Part shown: positions 56,796-64,000 of the stretch, in pieces
Position numbering within the stretch: the stretch's first letter is position 1
How the letters are laid out: each line of letters starts with the position of its first letter
Assembly (NCBI RefSeq): GCF_041260665.1
Contig: NZ_JBGCCT010000027.1
Coordinates: 97,063 to 161,062, forward strand
From: Catenulispora sp. GP43
GTDB lineage: Bacteria > Actinomycetota > Actinomycetes > Streptomycetales > Catenulisporaceae
Length of the DNA stretch: 64,000 nucleotides
Direction: 5' to 3'
The notes under the pieces: model-generated
What the model was told of the DNA's origin: nothing
Database searches by the model: none
What the model saw: only the letters and a program-made list of their open reading frames with translations
Translations under genes and position numbers: made by a program

Positions 56796-57658
56796 GCACG
56801 GGACACTTCCCCCACGAGGGCGCCGAGCCCGAGCCCGGCGACGCGTTGCGCTCCGGACTGCATGCCCGTGCCGGCCGCGTCGAGATCCCGCCGCCGCCGA
56901 TCGGCGTGGTGCGGCAGCGCGCGCAGAGGCGGCGCCGGCGGCGCGGGATGGTCCAGGGGCTGTCGGGGCTGGCGGCCACGTGCGCGGTGGTCGTCGGGAT
57001 CGTGGCGTGGTCGCCGGGGGGAGGCGATGTCAGCGAGCCGGGGCCGATGAATACGGAGTCGAGTTCGGCGACACCTTCGCGGACGCCTGCGCATTCGCAG
57101 ACACCTACGCCTTCACGGACGCCTGCGCCTTCACGTATGCCGACGCCGACGACGTCCCGGACCACATCGTCTTCCGACTTCCTCCTGGCCTCGGATCTGG
57201 GAGCCGGTTGGACCGGGCCGGTCAGCTCGGCGCCTCATGTCGCGCCGATCTTGGGCGGTAGCCCCTGTGGCGTCTCCGGCTACTTCTCGCCGCCAATGCC
57301 GGTGGAGCCGGGCCCCAACAAGCTCTACTTCCCGCCGCACGCCGAGAACGGGTTCGGGGCGCAGGAAGCGATCTACACATACGCCGCGGGAACGGGGGCC
57401 TCCGTCATGGCGAAGGCGCGCACGGCGCTTGAGGCGGGGTGCGGAGATCCCCAGACAATCAAGCTGTTGGCTTCGCCTTCGACGGTCGCCGATGAAGCGA
57501 TCGTGTTCACCGCCGGCGGAAGCGGCGGCAACATCCTGGTCCGCAGTGGCGACCGAGTCGCGTCGGCGGCTGTGGAGACCCTCCCGCCGGGCCAAGACCG
57601 CACGGCATCGATGGTGGCGCTGGCGAAGCAGATGGCGGTTCGCCTCACGGACGGCTGA
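56792..57658 (+). CDS. membrane protein paired with the second SigE-family sigma factor
   Basis: A protein of 288 residues: a ~60-residue cytoplasmic part ending in an Arg-rich stretch (RQRAQRRRRRRG), one membrane helix (GLSGLAATCAVVVGIVAW), a Pro/Ser/Thr linker with TPSRTPA-type repeats and a ~150-residue outer domain starting DFLLASDLGAGW, with two cysteines (GSPCGVSG, EAGCGDP). The outer domain resembles PknH-sensor or lipoprotein-like folds only loosely. Coupled to the sigma factor, it is a likely anti-sigma or sensor. It shares layout but not visible sequence with the protein at 41039. Confidence 0.65.
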   Translation: MSTGHFPHEGAEPEPGDALRSGLHARAGRVEIPPPPIGVVRQRAQRRRRRRGMVQGLSGLAATCAVVVGIVAWSPGGGDVSEPGPMNTESSSATPSRTPAHSQTPTPSRTPAPSRMPTPTTSRTTSSSDFLLASDLGAGWTGPVSSAPHVAPILGGSPCGVSGYFSPPMPVEPGPNKLYFPPHAENGFGAQEAIYTYAAGTGASVMAKARTALEAGCGDPQTIKLLASPSTVADEAIVFTAGGSGGNILVRSGDRVASAAVETLPPGQDRTASMVALAKQMAVRLTDG

Positions 57659-57693
57659 CCGCAGGGTGGGCTCGCCCGGATGGACCGCCCCCC

Positions 57694-57721
57694 TTGATCC
57701 GAAAGTTTGTTCGAGTAGGAT
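57694..57721 (+). promoter_or_regulatory. promoter of the leaderless small gene
   Basis: -35 TTGATC (57694-57699), a 16-base spacer and -10 TAGGAT (57716-57721), ending eight bases before a GTG start. Confidence 0.6.
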
Positions 57722-57729
57722 CGCGAACC

Positions 57730-57948
57730 GTGGAACCGCTCATCCCGCTAGCCCGTGCCGTGGCCTCCGAGGTCGACCGCCTCGGAGGCTTCCCCGCCGC
57801 CGTCCACATCGACGGCCCGCGCTCCGTGGTGGTCATCGAGGGCCTCGCCGGCCCGGAGACCGCCGCCCGCATCCAGCATGCGCTCGGCCGCGTGCGCCTG
57901 CGCGTGGAGGCCGACGGCGCCGGCCGGCTGCGCGTCTACCCGAGTTGA
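57730..57948 (+). CDS. conserved-looking small protein, unknown
   Basis: 72 residues with an alpha-beta-beta-alpha-beta look: LIPLARAVASEVDRLGGFPA, then AVHIDGPRSVVVIEGLAG and RIQHALGRVRLRVEADG. No family recognised. No ribosome site; the promoter just upstream points to a leaderless mRNA starting at the GTG. The stop overlaps a TTG start of the next frame. Confidence 0.55.
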   Translation: MEPLIPLARAVASEVDRLGGFPAAVHIDGPRSVVVIEGLAGPETAARIQHALGRVRLRVEADGAGRLRVYPS

Positions 57949-58328
57949 GCGGGGGAGGGGGCGCGGCCGGCGGCTCCTACTGGTCCGGCGGCCCAGACGG
58001 CCCGGCACATCCGAACCGGCGCCAAGGCCCGAACGACTCCGCCGCTCCCAACACCCCCGCCCGCGACGCCCGCCGCCTTCCCCGTCCGCCCCGCGACGCC
58101 CGCCGCGTCGAGCCGCGCCAGCCCGCGATCTGGGTCCGCGTCGACGGCCGCTGGCTCCCCGGCCACATCCAGTGCTGGTTCACCCACCGCGGCCGCTGGG
58201 CCTGCTGGCTGTCCTACCAGGCCGACCCGGCGCACCCGACCGTGGCGGCGCTGTGGGGCCTGTTCGCCTACGACCCCGCGTCGATCGTCAGCCGCGCCGC
58301 CCACCCGACCCCGCCGGGTGCCTCCTGA
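57945..58328 (+). CDS. hypothetical protein with Trp-rich C-terminal domain
   Basis: 127 residues starting with TTG, which overlaps the upstream stop (TTGA). The first ~60 residues are Gly/Pro/Arg-rich. The second half has AIWVRVDGRWLPGHIQCWFTH and RGRWACWLSYQADPAHPTVAALWGLFAYDP, a pattern seen in uncharacterised actinobacterial proteins. No ATG or GTG precedes the conserved half in frame, which supports the TTG. A very strong hairpin follows the stop. Confidence 0.6.
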   Translation: MSGGGGAAGGSYWSGGPDGPAHPNRRQGPNDSAAPNTPARDARRLPRPPRDARRVEPRQPAIWVRVDGRWLPGHIQCWFTHRGRWACWLSYQADPAHPTVAALWGLFAYDPASIVSRAAHPTPPGAS

Positions 58329-58332
58329 ACGG

Positions 58333-58373
58333 CGCGCGGCCCCGGACACGGGAGGTGTGTCCGGGGCCGCGCG
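58333..58373. terminator. bidirectional terminator
   Basis: A perfect 17-base stem CGCGCGGCCCCGGACAC/GTGTCCGGGGCCGCGCG with a 7-base loop, between converging genes. Confidence 0.9.
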
Positions 58374-58389
58374 TCGACTGCTGCTTCGC

Positions 58390-59730
58390 TTACGGCAGGG
58401 TCCATTGCTGGGCGTTGGTGCCGTTGCAGTCGTAGATCTGGACCTGCGTCCCCGACTGCGTGGTCGCGCCCGGGACGTCCAGGCACTTGTTGGACTGCGG
58501 GTTGTAGAGCGATCCGTTCGACTGCGGGATGAACACCTGGGATCCGGTGCCGTTGCAGTCGTACAGGTCGACCTTCGTGCCGTCCGCGGTGCCGGCCGCG
58601 TAGACGTCCAGGCACTTGCCCAGGACGTGCAGCGTGCTGCCGGCCTGGACCACGCTCCACTGCTGCGCGGCGGTGCCGTTGCAGGTGTAGATCTGCACCG
58701 GGTTGTAGTTCGCGGTGCTCGAGCTCCGGTCGTCCAGGCAGATGTTGGAGCCGACGCCGGAGTAGATCGGGCCGCTTCCCGGCGGGGGCGGCGGGTTGCC
58801 GCCGCCGTTGCCGGTGGTGGTGTAGGCCGCGACGTAGTCGACCTGCATCGTGCCGCCGGAGGCGGTGGAGCCGGTCGGAGTGGTGCAGCCGCACACGCCG
58901 TTCGGGAAGCCGCCGCCCATGGCCAGGTCGAGGATGATCGACAGGTTGTGGTCGTAGGCCTGCTGCCAGACCGAGGCGCCGACCTGGCCCTCGCTCACCG
59001 AGAAGTACTGGTTCCCGTCCAGGTAGAACGTGATGGACTCGTTGGAGGTGTCCGTGCGGTCCAGCACCATCGTGTACGTGTGGAAGCCGCTCTGGCAGCC
59101 GCCGCAGGCCCGCAGGCCGCTGCCGATGCCGTTGCCCTCGTTGCACACGCCGCCGGGGTAGGTGCCGCAGTGGATGGTGCCCGCGACCTCCGACAGGGCG
59201 TTGACGTCCTCCATGATGTCGATCTCGCCGTTCTCCGGCCACTGGCCGGGGCCCAGCATCCAGAACGCGGGCCAGTAGCCCAGGCCGCCGGTCGGCTGCT
59301 GGATCGAGGCGGTGACCTCCAGCTTGCCGCCGGCCGGCGCCCCGACGTTGGCGGTGGTGGTCTGCACCCGGCCCGACGTCCAGTTGCTCCCGCCGCCCAG
59401 CGCGGTGATGTCGAGGTTGCCGTTGCCGTCCAGGTGCACGTTGCTGGTCGAGTTCGTCATCGTCTCGATCTCGCCGGTGCCGAAGTTCGAGCCCGGACCG
59501 GTGTCGTACATCCACTGACCGTCGATGCCGCTGCCGGCGCCGCCGTTGAAGTCGTCGAGGAACACCTGGTTCCAGCCCGACGGCGGCGGGGGCGCCGAGG
59601 CCTGCGCGGCGCCGTCGGGCGCGACGGCCCAGGCCGCGAGCGCCACGGCCAGCGGCGCGGCCAGCGCCGCGAGGCGCCGGAAGCGTTTGCGGGCGGTGCG
59701 GGGTGGTGACTGCTGTGGGGCTGAGGACAT
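58390..59730 (-). CDS. secreted GH16 beta-glucanase with ricin-type CBM13
   Basis: A secreted enzyme of 446 residues. Signal peptide ~1-44 (RRLAALAAPLAVALAAWAV). GH16 catalytic domain ~53-305 with the signature EIDIME (E169 nucleophile, D171, E174 acid/base) and YWPAFWMLG before it; four Cys in GTYPGGVCNEG, RACGGCQ may form disulfides. After a Gly/Pro linker, a ricin-type CBM13 with three QxW-type repeats (~325-446), each with a CLD start and QxW or QxF end. Likely substrate is a beta-1,3- or mixed-link glucan. AGGAG precedes the ATG. A LacI-type operator lies ~120 bases upstream. Confidence 0.92.
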   Translation of the reverse strand: MSSAPQQSPPRTARKRFRRLAALAAPLAVALAAWAVAPDGAAQASAPPPPSGWNQVFLDDFNGGAGSGIDGQWMYDTGPGSNFGTGEIETMTNSTSNVHLDGNGNLDITALGGGSNWTSGRVQTTTANVGAPAGGKLEVTASIQQPTGGLGYWPAFWMLGPGQWPENGEIDIMEDVNALSEVAGTIHCGTYPGGVCNEGNGIGSGLRACGGCQSGFHTYTMVLDRTDTSNESITFYLDGNQYFSVSEGQVGASVWQQAYDHNLSIILDLAMGGGFPNGVCGCTTPTGSTASGGTMQVDYVAAYTTTGNGGGNPPPPPGSGPIYSGVGSNICLDDRSSSTANYNPVQIYTCNGTAAQQWSVVQAGSTLHVLGKCLDVYAAGTADGTKVDLYDCNGTGSQVFIPQSNGSLYNPQSNKCLDVPGATTQSGTQVQIYDCNGTNAQQWTLP

Positions 59731-59782
59731 GTGGGGATCTCCTGGTTTGACGCACCACGAATACCCGCGGACCAGGATCCGG

Positions 59783-59801
59783 GGCTGTGGCATCCACAGC
59801 C
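59783..59801 (-). other. hairpin in the GH16 leader
   Basis: GGCTGTGG-CAT-CCACAGCC, an 8-base perfect stem, 53 bases before the GH16 start codon. It could affect message stability. Confidence 0.4.
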
Positions 59802-59831
59802 GGCATCATGCGTCCGCGCGGTCTATACCAG

Positions 59832-59862
59832 TTGCGCGCGCAAGCTTATGAAAGCGCTCTCA
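59832..59862. promoter_or_regulatory. LacI/CebR-like operator upstream of GH16
   Basis: TGAAAGCGCTCTCA (59849-59862) is palindromic but for one base and has the AGCGCT core and spacing of actinobacterial LacI-family sugar operators (consensus-like TGGGAGCGCTCCCA). A second perfect palindrome TTGCGCGCGCAA is at 59832-59843. On the minus strand a TATAGA lies ~15 bases further toward the gene. Confidence 0.5.
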
Positions 59863-59913
59863 CCGGGGGCTGTCCAGAACAGAGACAAAGAATCTTGATA
59901 ATCTTTGCCTGGC

Positions 59914-62250
59914 TCAAGCGCTCTCGACCAGTTCCGAGAGCCGGTCCTCGGCCTCGGCGACCACCCACGAACCGGATCCCGTGGCCAGATCGACGACCTC
60001 CTCATAAGCCTTGCGGGCACTGGGCACGTCGTCGCGCAGATGATGGAGCTCCCCGACCAGCAACAGCGTCGTCGCGCGCAGCACGGGCGCCTCGAACTTG
60101 GTGCGCAGGTCCAGGGAACGTTCGTAGGTCGCGATGGCCTCGAGGTATTTGTCGCAGGCGCGATAGGCGTAGGCCATGGTGTCCAGGACGGTCGCCTGTC
60201 CCCAGATGTCGCCGAGTTCTTCGAAAAGCGCCAGCGATTCCTCGGCCAGCGGCACCGCGGCCTCGGCTTGGGCGTGGTCCAGGTGCGCCATGCACCACGC
60301 GACGAGATTCAGGCTTTGAGCCCGGGTCTTCTGATACGCCTTCGTCTTTTGCGCCCGGCTCAGTGTGAGTGCGAGCCGCGCCGCCTCCAGCCCCGGGCCG
60401 TAGTCGCCGCGCCGGGTGTGGACGCTGACCAGTCCGCACAGCGCCTGCGCCTCATAGAGTTCGTGGCCGATTCTGCGGTAGATGTCGACTGCCCGCTCGG
60501 CGTCGGCCGCCGCGTCGTCGAGGTCGCCCATGCCGCACAGCGCCCATTGCCGGCGGTCCAGCGCGTACGCCTGGGCCTCGGGGTGGCCGAGCCGCTCGGC
60601 GGCCAGCAGCGCCACCGTCTGCATCGCGGTCATCTCGCGGTATCGCCCGGTCTTCGTGTATTGCCCGACGAGGGACCAGGCGAGTTGCCAGGCCGCCGCG
60701 GGATGGGTGTCGGCCGCGGAGAGGACCAGTGATCGCAGCGATGCGAGTTCTGCTTCAAACCATTGGGAGGCGGCGTCCGCGTCGGCCAGCGGGACGATCG
60801 CGGGCGGAGCCGTCTGGAGCGGGAGGACGATCGGATTGCGTTTCGGGAACTGCAGGACGGCGCCGCGATAGGCCGTGTGGAGGTAGTGCTCCAGAAGCCG
60901 ATCCTGTGCGGCTTCCCGCTCCGGGTCGCCCTCGGGCGGACAGTGCTCGAGGGCGTAGCGCCGCAGCAGATCGTGCATCTCGTGCCGGCCGTCGGAGCTG
61001 GTCCCCACCAGGTGCTGCTCCTGGAGCAGACCGAGCAGTCCGGCCGCGGTGTCCACGTCCACTCCGGCCAGGGCCGCGGTGGCCTCGACGGTGAAGTGGT
61101 CGCCGGGATGCAGGCCCAGCAGACGGAACATGCGCCGCGCCGGATCGGAGAGCGCACCGTAGGAGAGGTCGAAGACCGGACGCAGCGAACGGCCGCCGGC
61201 CGCGACGGCGTCGAGCCCGCCGGTGGCCAGCCGCTCGGCCAGGTCCCGCACCGACCAGCCGGGCCGGGAGCGGAGCCGGCCGGCGGCCAGCGCGACGGCC
61301 AGGGGCAGCCGCCCGCACAGATCGGCCACCCGCTCGGCGGCCTCGGGCTCGGCGCCGACCCGGTCCCGGCCGGCGACGGCCGCCAACAGCTCGACGGCCT
61401 CGGACACCGGGAACGCCTTCAGTTCCAGCGGTATGCAGCCGTCCAGTCCGGCCATGCTGCGCCGGCTGGTGATGAGCACCAGACAGCCGGAGACGGCCGG
61501 AACCAGGGGCCGTGCCTGCTCTTCGTCGGCGGCGTTGTCCAGCAGGATCAGCGTCTGGCGGCCGTGCAGGCGGTCGCGGAACATCGCGGCGCGCTCGTCG
61601 GCGTCGGCGGGGATCTGCTCGGTGGGCACGCGCAGGGCGCGCAGGAAGACGTCCAGCACATCGGCCGGGTCGGCGGGCGGCCGCTCGGGGTCGAAGCCGC
61701 GGAGGTTCACATACAGCTGCGCGTCCGCGTATCTCCCGGCCCGCGTCAGTTCGTGGGCGGCGTGCACGGCCAGCTGCGTCTTGCCGACACCGCCCATGCC
61801 CTCGATCGACGCGACCACCACCCGGTCCGCGCCGGATCCGGCCGCCCGGACCAGATCCGCCAGGGCTTCGGCGCGCCCGGTGAAGGTGGCCAGATCGGCG
61901 GGGAGTTGCCGGAGCACCCCGGACGGCGCGGTGGCGGCCTTGGCCGTGATGTGGGCCCGGACGTAGGCCTCGCGCCAGCGGGCGACGTCCGCCTCCTCGA
62001 CCACGCCCAGCGCGCGGACGATGGCCATCACCAGATCCATGTCCAGGCGGCTGCGCCCGGTCTTGAAAGCGTCGACGACCGTGGAGGCCGACACGTTCTG
62101 CGGGGGCCGCATCATCGCCCCGGCCTGTTTGGCCAGGGCGCGATAGGACGGCTGACCGGCCCACGCGCGCAGCTCACCAAGCAGATCGATCAGCTCCGCC
62201 AGCCCGCCGACCTGGCCGGGATCCGGCATCTGCCCACTGTGCGATACCAC
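59914..62250 (-). CDS. STAND regulator: HTH, NB-ARC ATPase and TPR domains
   Basis: A signal-transduction ATPase of about 778 residues. The N-terminus has an XRE-like helix-turn-helix (RALAKQAGAMM, SASTVVDAFKTGRSRLDMD). The NB-ARC domain follows with Walker A GMGGVGKTQLAV, Walker B TLILLDNA, SRRSMAGL and the RLPLAVALAAG motif. The C-terminal ~300 residues are TPR-like repeats (AERAVDIYRRIGHELYEAQA and similar). It resembles the AfsR/SARP family ATPase and TPR parts but has an HTH in place of the OmpR-like SARP domain. GTG 62250 is preferred because GAGAGGG lies six bases before it; ATG 62229 is an alternative. It is divergent from the L,D-transpeptidase gene. Confidence 0.85.
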   Translation of the reverse strand: MVSHSGQMPDPGQVGGLAELIDLLGELRAWAGQPSYRALAKQAGAMMRPPQNVSASTVVDAFKTGRSRLDMDLVMAIVRALGVVEEADVARWREAYVRAHITAKAATAPSGVLRQLPADLATFTGRAEALADLVRAAGSGADRVVVASIEGMGGVGKTQLAVHAAHELTRAGRYADAQLYVNLRGFDPERPPADPADVLDVFLRALRVPTEQIPADADERAAMFRDRLHGRQTLILLDNAADEEQARPLVPAVSGCLVLITSRRSMAGLDGCIPLELKAFPVSEAVELLAAVAGRDRVGAEPEAAERVADLCGRLPLAVALAAGRLRSRPGWSVRDLAERLATGGLDAVAAGGRSLRPVFDLSYGALSDPARRMFRLLGLHPGDHFTVEATAALAGVDVDTAAGLLGLLQEQHLVGTSSDGRHEMHDLLRRYALEHCPPEGDPEREAAQDRLLEHYLHTAYRGAVLQFPKRNPIVLPLQTAPPAIVPLADADAASQWFEAELASLRSLVLSAADTHPAAAWQLAWSLVGQYTKTGRYREMTAMQTVALLAAERLGHPEAQAYALDRRQWALCGMGDLDDAAADAERAVDIYRRIGHELYEAQALCGLVSVHTRRGDYGPGLEAARLALTLSRAQKTKAYQKTRAQSLNLVAWCMAHLDHAQAEAAVPLAEESLALFEELGDIWGQATVLDTMAYAYRACDKYLEAIATYERSLDLRTKFEAPVLRATTLLLVGELHHLRDDVPSARKAYEEVVDLATGSGSWVVAEAEDRLSELVESA

Positions 62251-62370
62251 GACAGCCCTCTCATGCCGACGTGCCGTACGCTTGCCACCGCGTCTACGCT
62301 CGCTCGTTTGTACCGGATCTGTCACGAAGCCATGATCGGTCGAATTCTTCAGCAACCTTAGGGCAGGACG

Positions 62371-62467
62371 TGACGTCTAGGTGGGTGTACGGACGCCAGG
62401 GGGCCCGGCGTGCAGGGATGCACGAGCTGTGACCACCGCGACACACTCCGTACGTGACTAGACGTCA
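62371..62467. promoter_or_regulatory. paired inverted 10-base sites between the STAND and Ldt genes
   Basis: TGACGTCTAG (62371-62380) and its exact reverse complement CTAGACGTCA (62458-62467) lie 87 bases apart centre to centre; each contains the palindrome GACGTC. On the plus strand TACTAT (62489-62494) may be the -10 box of the Ldt gene. Confidence 0.45.
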
Positions 62468-62515
62468 AACGCTTTATACGTGGTCAGATACTATGCGCAT
62501 TCCAAGGAGGGACTC

Positions 62516-63856
62516 GTGGCACGTCAGCACGGCCGGGATGGTTCTGCGGGCGCCGCCCGCCGCGTCACCGTCCGGCCCGCGTGGCGTCGCGCCGTCCAGC
62601 TGACCGCGGTCGCCGCCGCGGCCACGCTGCTGGCGGCCGGCTGCGGCAGTTCGTCGGGCTCCAAGCCCTCGGCGGCGGCTCCGGCTGCCAACGGCAGCTC
62701 CGCGCCCAGCGCGGGAGGCAGCTCCGGGACGACGGGGGCCACCACGCCCTCGGCGCCGGCGACGCCGCTGGTGCTCAGCGCCAAACCGGCGGACGGCGCG
62801 ACGAACGTGGACCCCTCGACGGGGATCCAGATCAGCGTCGCCGGCGGGAAGATCGAGTCGGTGACGGCGCAGGACGGCAAGGGGGACAAGGTCAACGGCG
62901 CACTCGCCGCGGACGGGTCCTCCTGGTCGTCGACCGGGACGCTGTTCATATCCAGCAGCTACACCGTGACCGGCAAGGCCGTGGACGGCACCGGGGCCGA
63001 GAAGGACATCTCGGCGAAGTTCACGACCATGACCCCGCAGAAGCGGCTCGGACTGCAGAGCTACTTCCCCGACGACGGCACGACCGTCGGCGTCGGTCAG
63101 CCGGTGTCGGTGACCTTCACCAACCCGCCGAACGCCAAGGACCGCGCGAACGTCGAGAAGGCGATGACGGTCACCACCACGCCGCACGTCGACGGCGCGT
63201 GGAGCTGGATCACCGCGACCCAGGTCGACTGGCGCCCGCAGAACTTCTGGGCCTCCGGCACCAAGGTCTCGGTCCAGATGAACCTCAACGGCGTCAAGGC
63301 CGGCGACGTGACCTACGGCTCCTTCACGAAGGGCTTCAGCTTCACCGTCGGCCGCGACCAGCGTGCCGTCGTGGACACGGCGCACTTCACCATGCACGTC
63401 TTCCAGGACGGCAAGGAGATCAAGCAGATCCCCACCGACACCGGGATGAAGGGCTACAGCACCTGGAACGGCACCATGGTGGTGCTGGACAAGCAGCCGA
63501 TGATCGAGATGAAGTCCTGCTCGGTCCCGGGCTTCAGCTGCACGCCGGGCGTCGGCAACTACTACGACCTCAAGGTCTATGACGACGTGCACCTCACCAC
63601 CTCGGGGACGTACGTCCACGCGGCCGGGTGGGACAACTCGATCGGCACGGACAACACCTCGCACGGCTGCGTGCACTTGAAGCCCGCGGACGCGGACTGG
63701 TTCTACAACTTCATCAACGTCGGCGACCCGGTGACGATCACCGGAGAGCCGGACATGGTGCACAACGGCAACGGCTTCACCGACTGGAACGAGAGCTGGC
63801 AGACCTGGCTCGCCGGTTCGGCCGCGGGCGTCTCGGCCGCTCCGGCCGGCCAGTGA
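62516..63856 (+). CDS. L,D-transpeptidase lipoprotein
   Basis: A lipoprotein of 446 residues that crosslinks peptidoglycan through 3-3 bonds. Lipobox LLAAGCGSS at about residue 44 after a basic N-terminus and hydrophobic core. Two Ig-like domains (~95-310; PLVLSAKPADGATNVDPSTG, RLGLQSYFPDDGTTVGVGQP) precede the YkuD domain with the motif TSHGCVHL and catalytic C385; an earlier His (YVHAAGWDN) completes the site. This is the LdtMt2-type layout of actinobacteria. GTG start with AAGGAGG five bases upstream; an upstream in-frame extension is rejected because it contains the promoter. Confidence 0.93.
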   Translation: MARQHGRDGSAGAARRVTVRPAWRRAVQLTAVAAAATLLAAGCGSSSGSKPSAAAPAANGSSAPSAGGSSGTTGATTPSAPATPLVLSAKPADGATNVDPSTGIQISVAGGKIESVTAQDGKGDKVNGALAADGSSWSSTGTLFISSSYTVTGKAVDGTGAEKDISAKFTTMTPQKRLGLQSYFPDDGTTVGVGQPVSVTFTNPPNAKDRANVEKAMTVTTTPHVDGAWSWITATQVDWRPQNFWASGTKVSVQMNLNGVKAGDVTYGSFTKGFSFTVGRDQRAVVDTAHFTMHVFQDGKEIKQIPTDTGMKGYSTWNGTMVVLDKQPMIEMKSCSVPGFSCTPGVGNYYDLKVYDDVHLTTSGTYVHAAGWDNSIGTDNTSHGCVHLKPADADWFYNFINVGDPVTITGEPDMVHNGNGFTDWNESWQTWLAGSAAGVSAAPAGQ

Positions 63857-63888
63857 GTCCGATCGCCGGTCAGTAGTCACAAAGAACC

Positions 63889-64000
63889 GGGCGGGGGGGG
63901 GGGGGGGGGGGGGGGCGGGGGGGGCGCGGGGGGGGGGGGGGGGGTCAATAGGCGGACCCCCCCCCCGACGCGCGGCCCCCGGGGGGCGGGCCCCGAGCCG
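63889..64000. other. low-complexity poly-G/poly-C contig end
   Basis: From 63889 the sequence degenerates into long runs of G, then a short unique stretch and runs of C and G to the end. It encodes nothing and looks like an assembly or sequencing artefact at a contig edge. Confidence 0.85.

Noticed and set aside
59915..59928. Second AGCGCT palindrome (TCAAGCGCTCTCGA)
   Set aside because: It lies at the end of the STAND coding region and is less symmetric; probably coincidence.

Overview
The window is from a very GC-rich actinomycete. Almost every codon ends in G or C, GTG and TTG starts are common, and many genes overlap by an ATGA or GTGA. The backbone follows the chromosomal core order I know from Streptomyces: tig-clpP1-clpP2-clpX-valS-folC-DUF4233-mreBCD-mrdA-rodA-TIGR03960-TIGR03936-rne-rplU-rpmA-obgE-proB-proA-M48 peptidase-nadD-LCP-rsfS-phosphatase. 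Several departures from that order (no ndk next to mreB, a gal block inside the radical-SAM pair) suggest a filamentous relative outside Streptomyces, perhaps Catenulisporales. That placement is inference.

Layout. 1-5.3 kb: the tail of an aldehyde dehydrogenase, a DUF2625 gene, then a tightly coupled polysaccharide operon (processive GT2 synthase, 65-residue membrane protein, and a 951-residue acyltransferase-3/SGNH/GH16 fusion). 5.3-14.4 kb: DUF3592 and GNAT genes, protein quality control (tig, clpP1, clpP2, clpX), a MazEF-like toxin-antitoxin pair and valS. 14.4-25.9 kb: folC, a PAP2 phosphatase in the place of ndk, and the rod/spore-wall cluster mreB-mreC-mreD-mrdA-rodA, then a TIGR03960 radical SAM gene. 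26-32.3 kb: an accessory block with galK-galT, a divergent XRE-cupin regulator/BenE transporter pair, and a secreted cell-wall-binding-repeat protein. 32.4-41 kb: TIGR03936, RNase E, ribosomal proteins L21 and L27, ObgE, ProB. 41-44 kb: a SigE-family sigma factor with a membrane partner and a MerR/SnoaL-like divergent pair. 44-52 kb: proA, small membrane proteins, an M48 peptidase, nadD, a degenerate LCP protein, rsfS, a histidine phosphatase. 52-64 kb: accessory genes (GNAT, P450, Nudix, VOC, quinone oxidoreductase, a monooxygenase remnant, a second SigE-family module, two small hypotheticals, a secreted GH16-CBM13 enzyme, a STAND regulator and an L,D-transpeptidase lipoprotein). The last ~110 bases are poly-G junk, probably a contig-end artefact.

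How the genes fit together. Much of the window concerns the envelope: peptidoglycan elongation (mre/mrdA/rodA), an LCP-like protein, an L,D-transpeptidase, a cell-wall-binding protein, a polysaccharide synthase with a dedicated acyltransferase/hydrolase, and a secreted beta-glucanase. The most unusual element is the three-gene polysaccharide operon, which appears to join synthesis, O-acylation and GH16 cleavage or remodelling. Several promoters carry clear inverted-repeat operators (mazEF, gal, XRE/BenE, MerR, GH16, STAND/Ldt). At least nine genes have a -10 box 6-8 bases before the start codon, the arrangement of leaderless mRNAs. No gene-free stretch exceeds 300 bases. I saw no tRNA, rRNA, CRISPR array, insertion sequence or replication origin.
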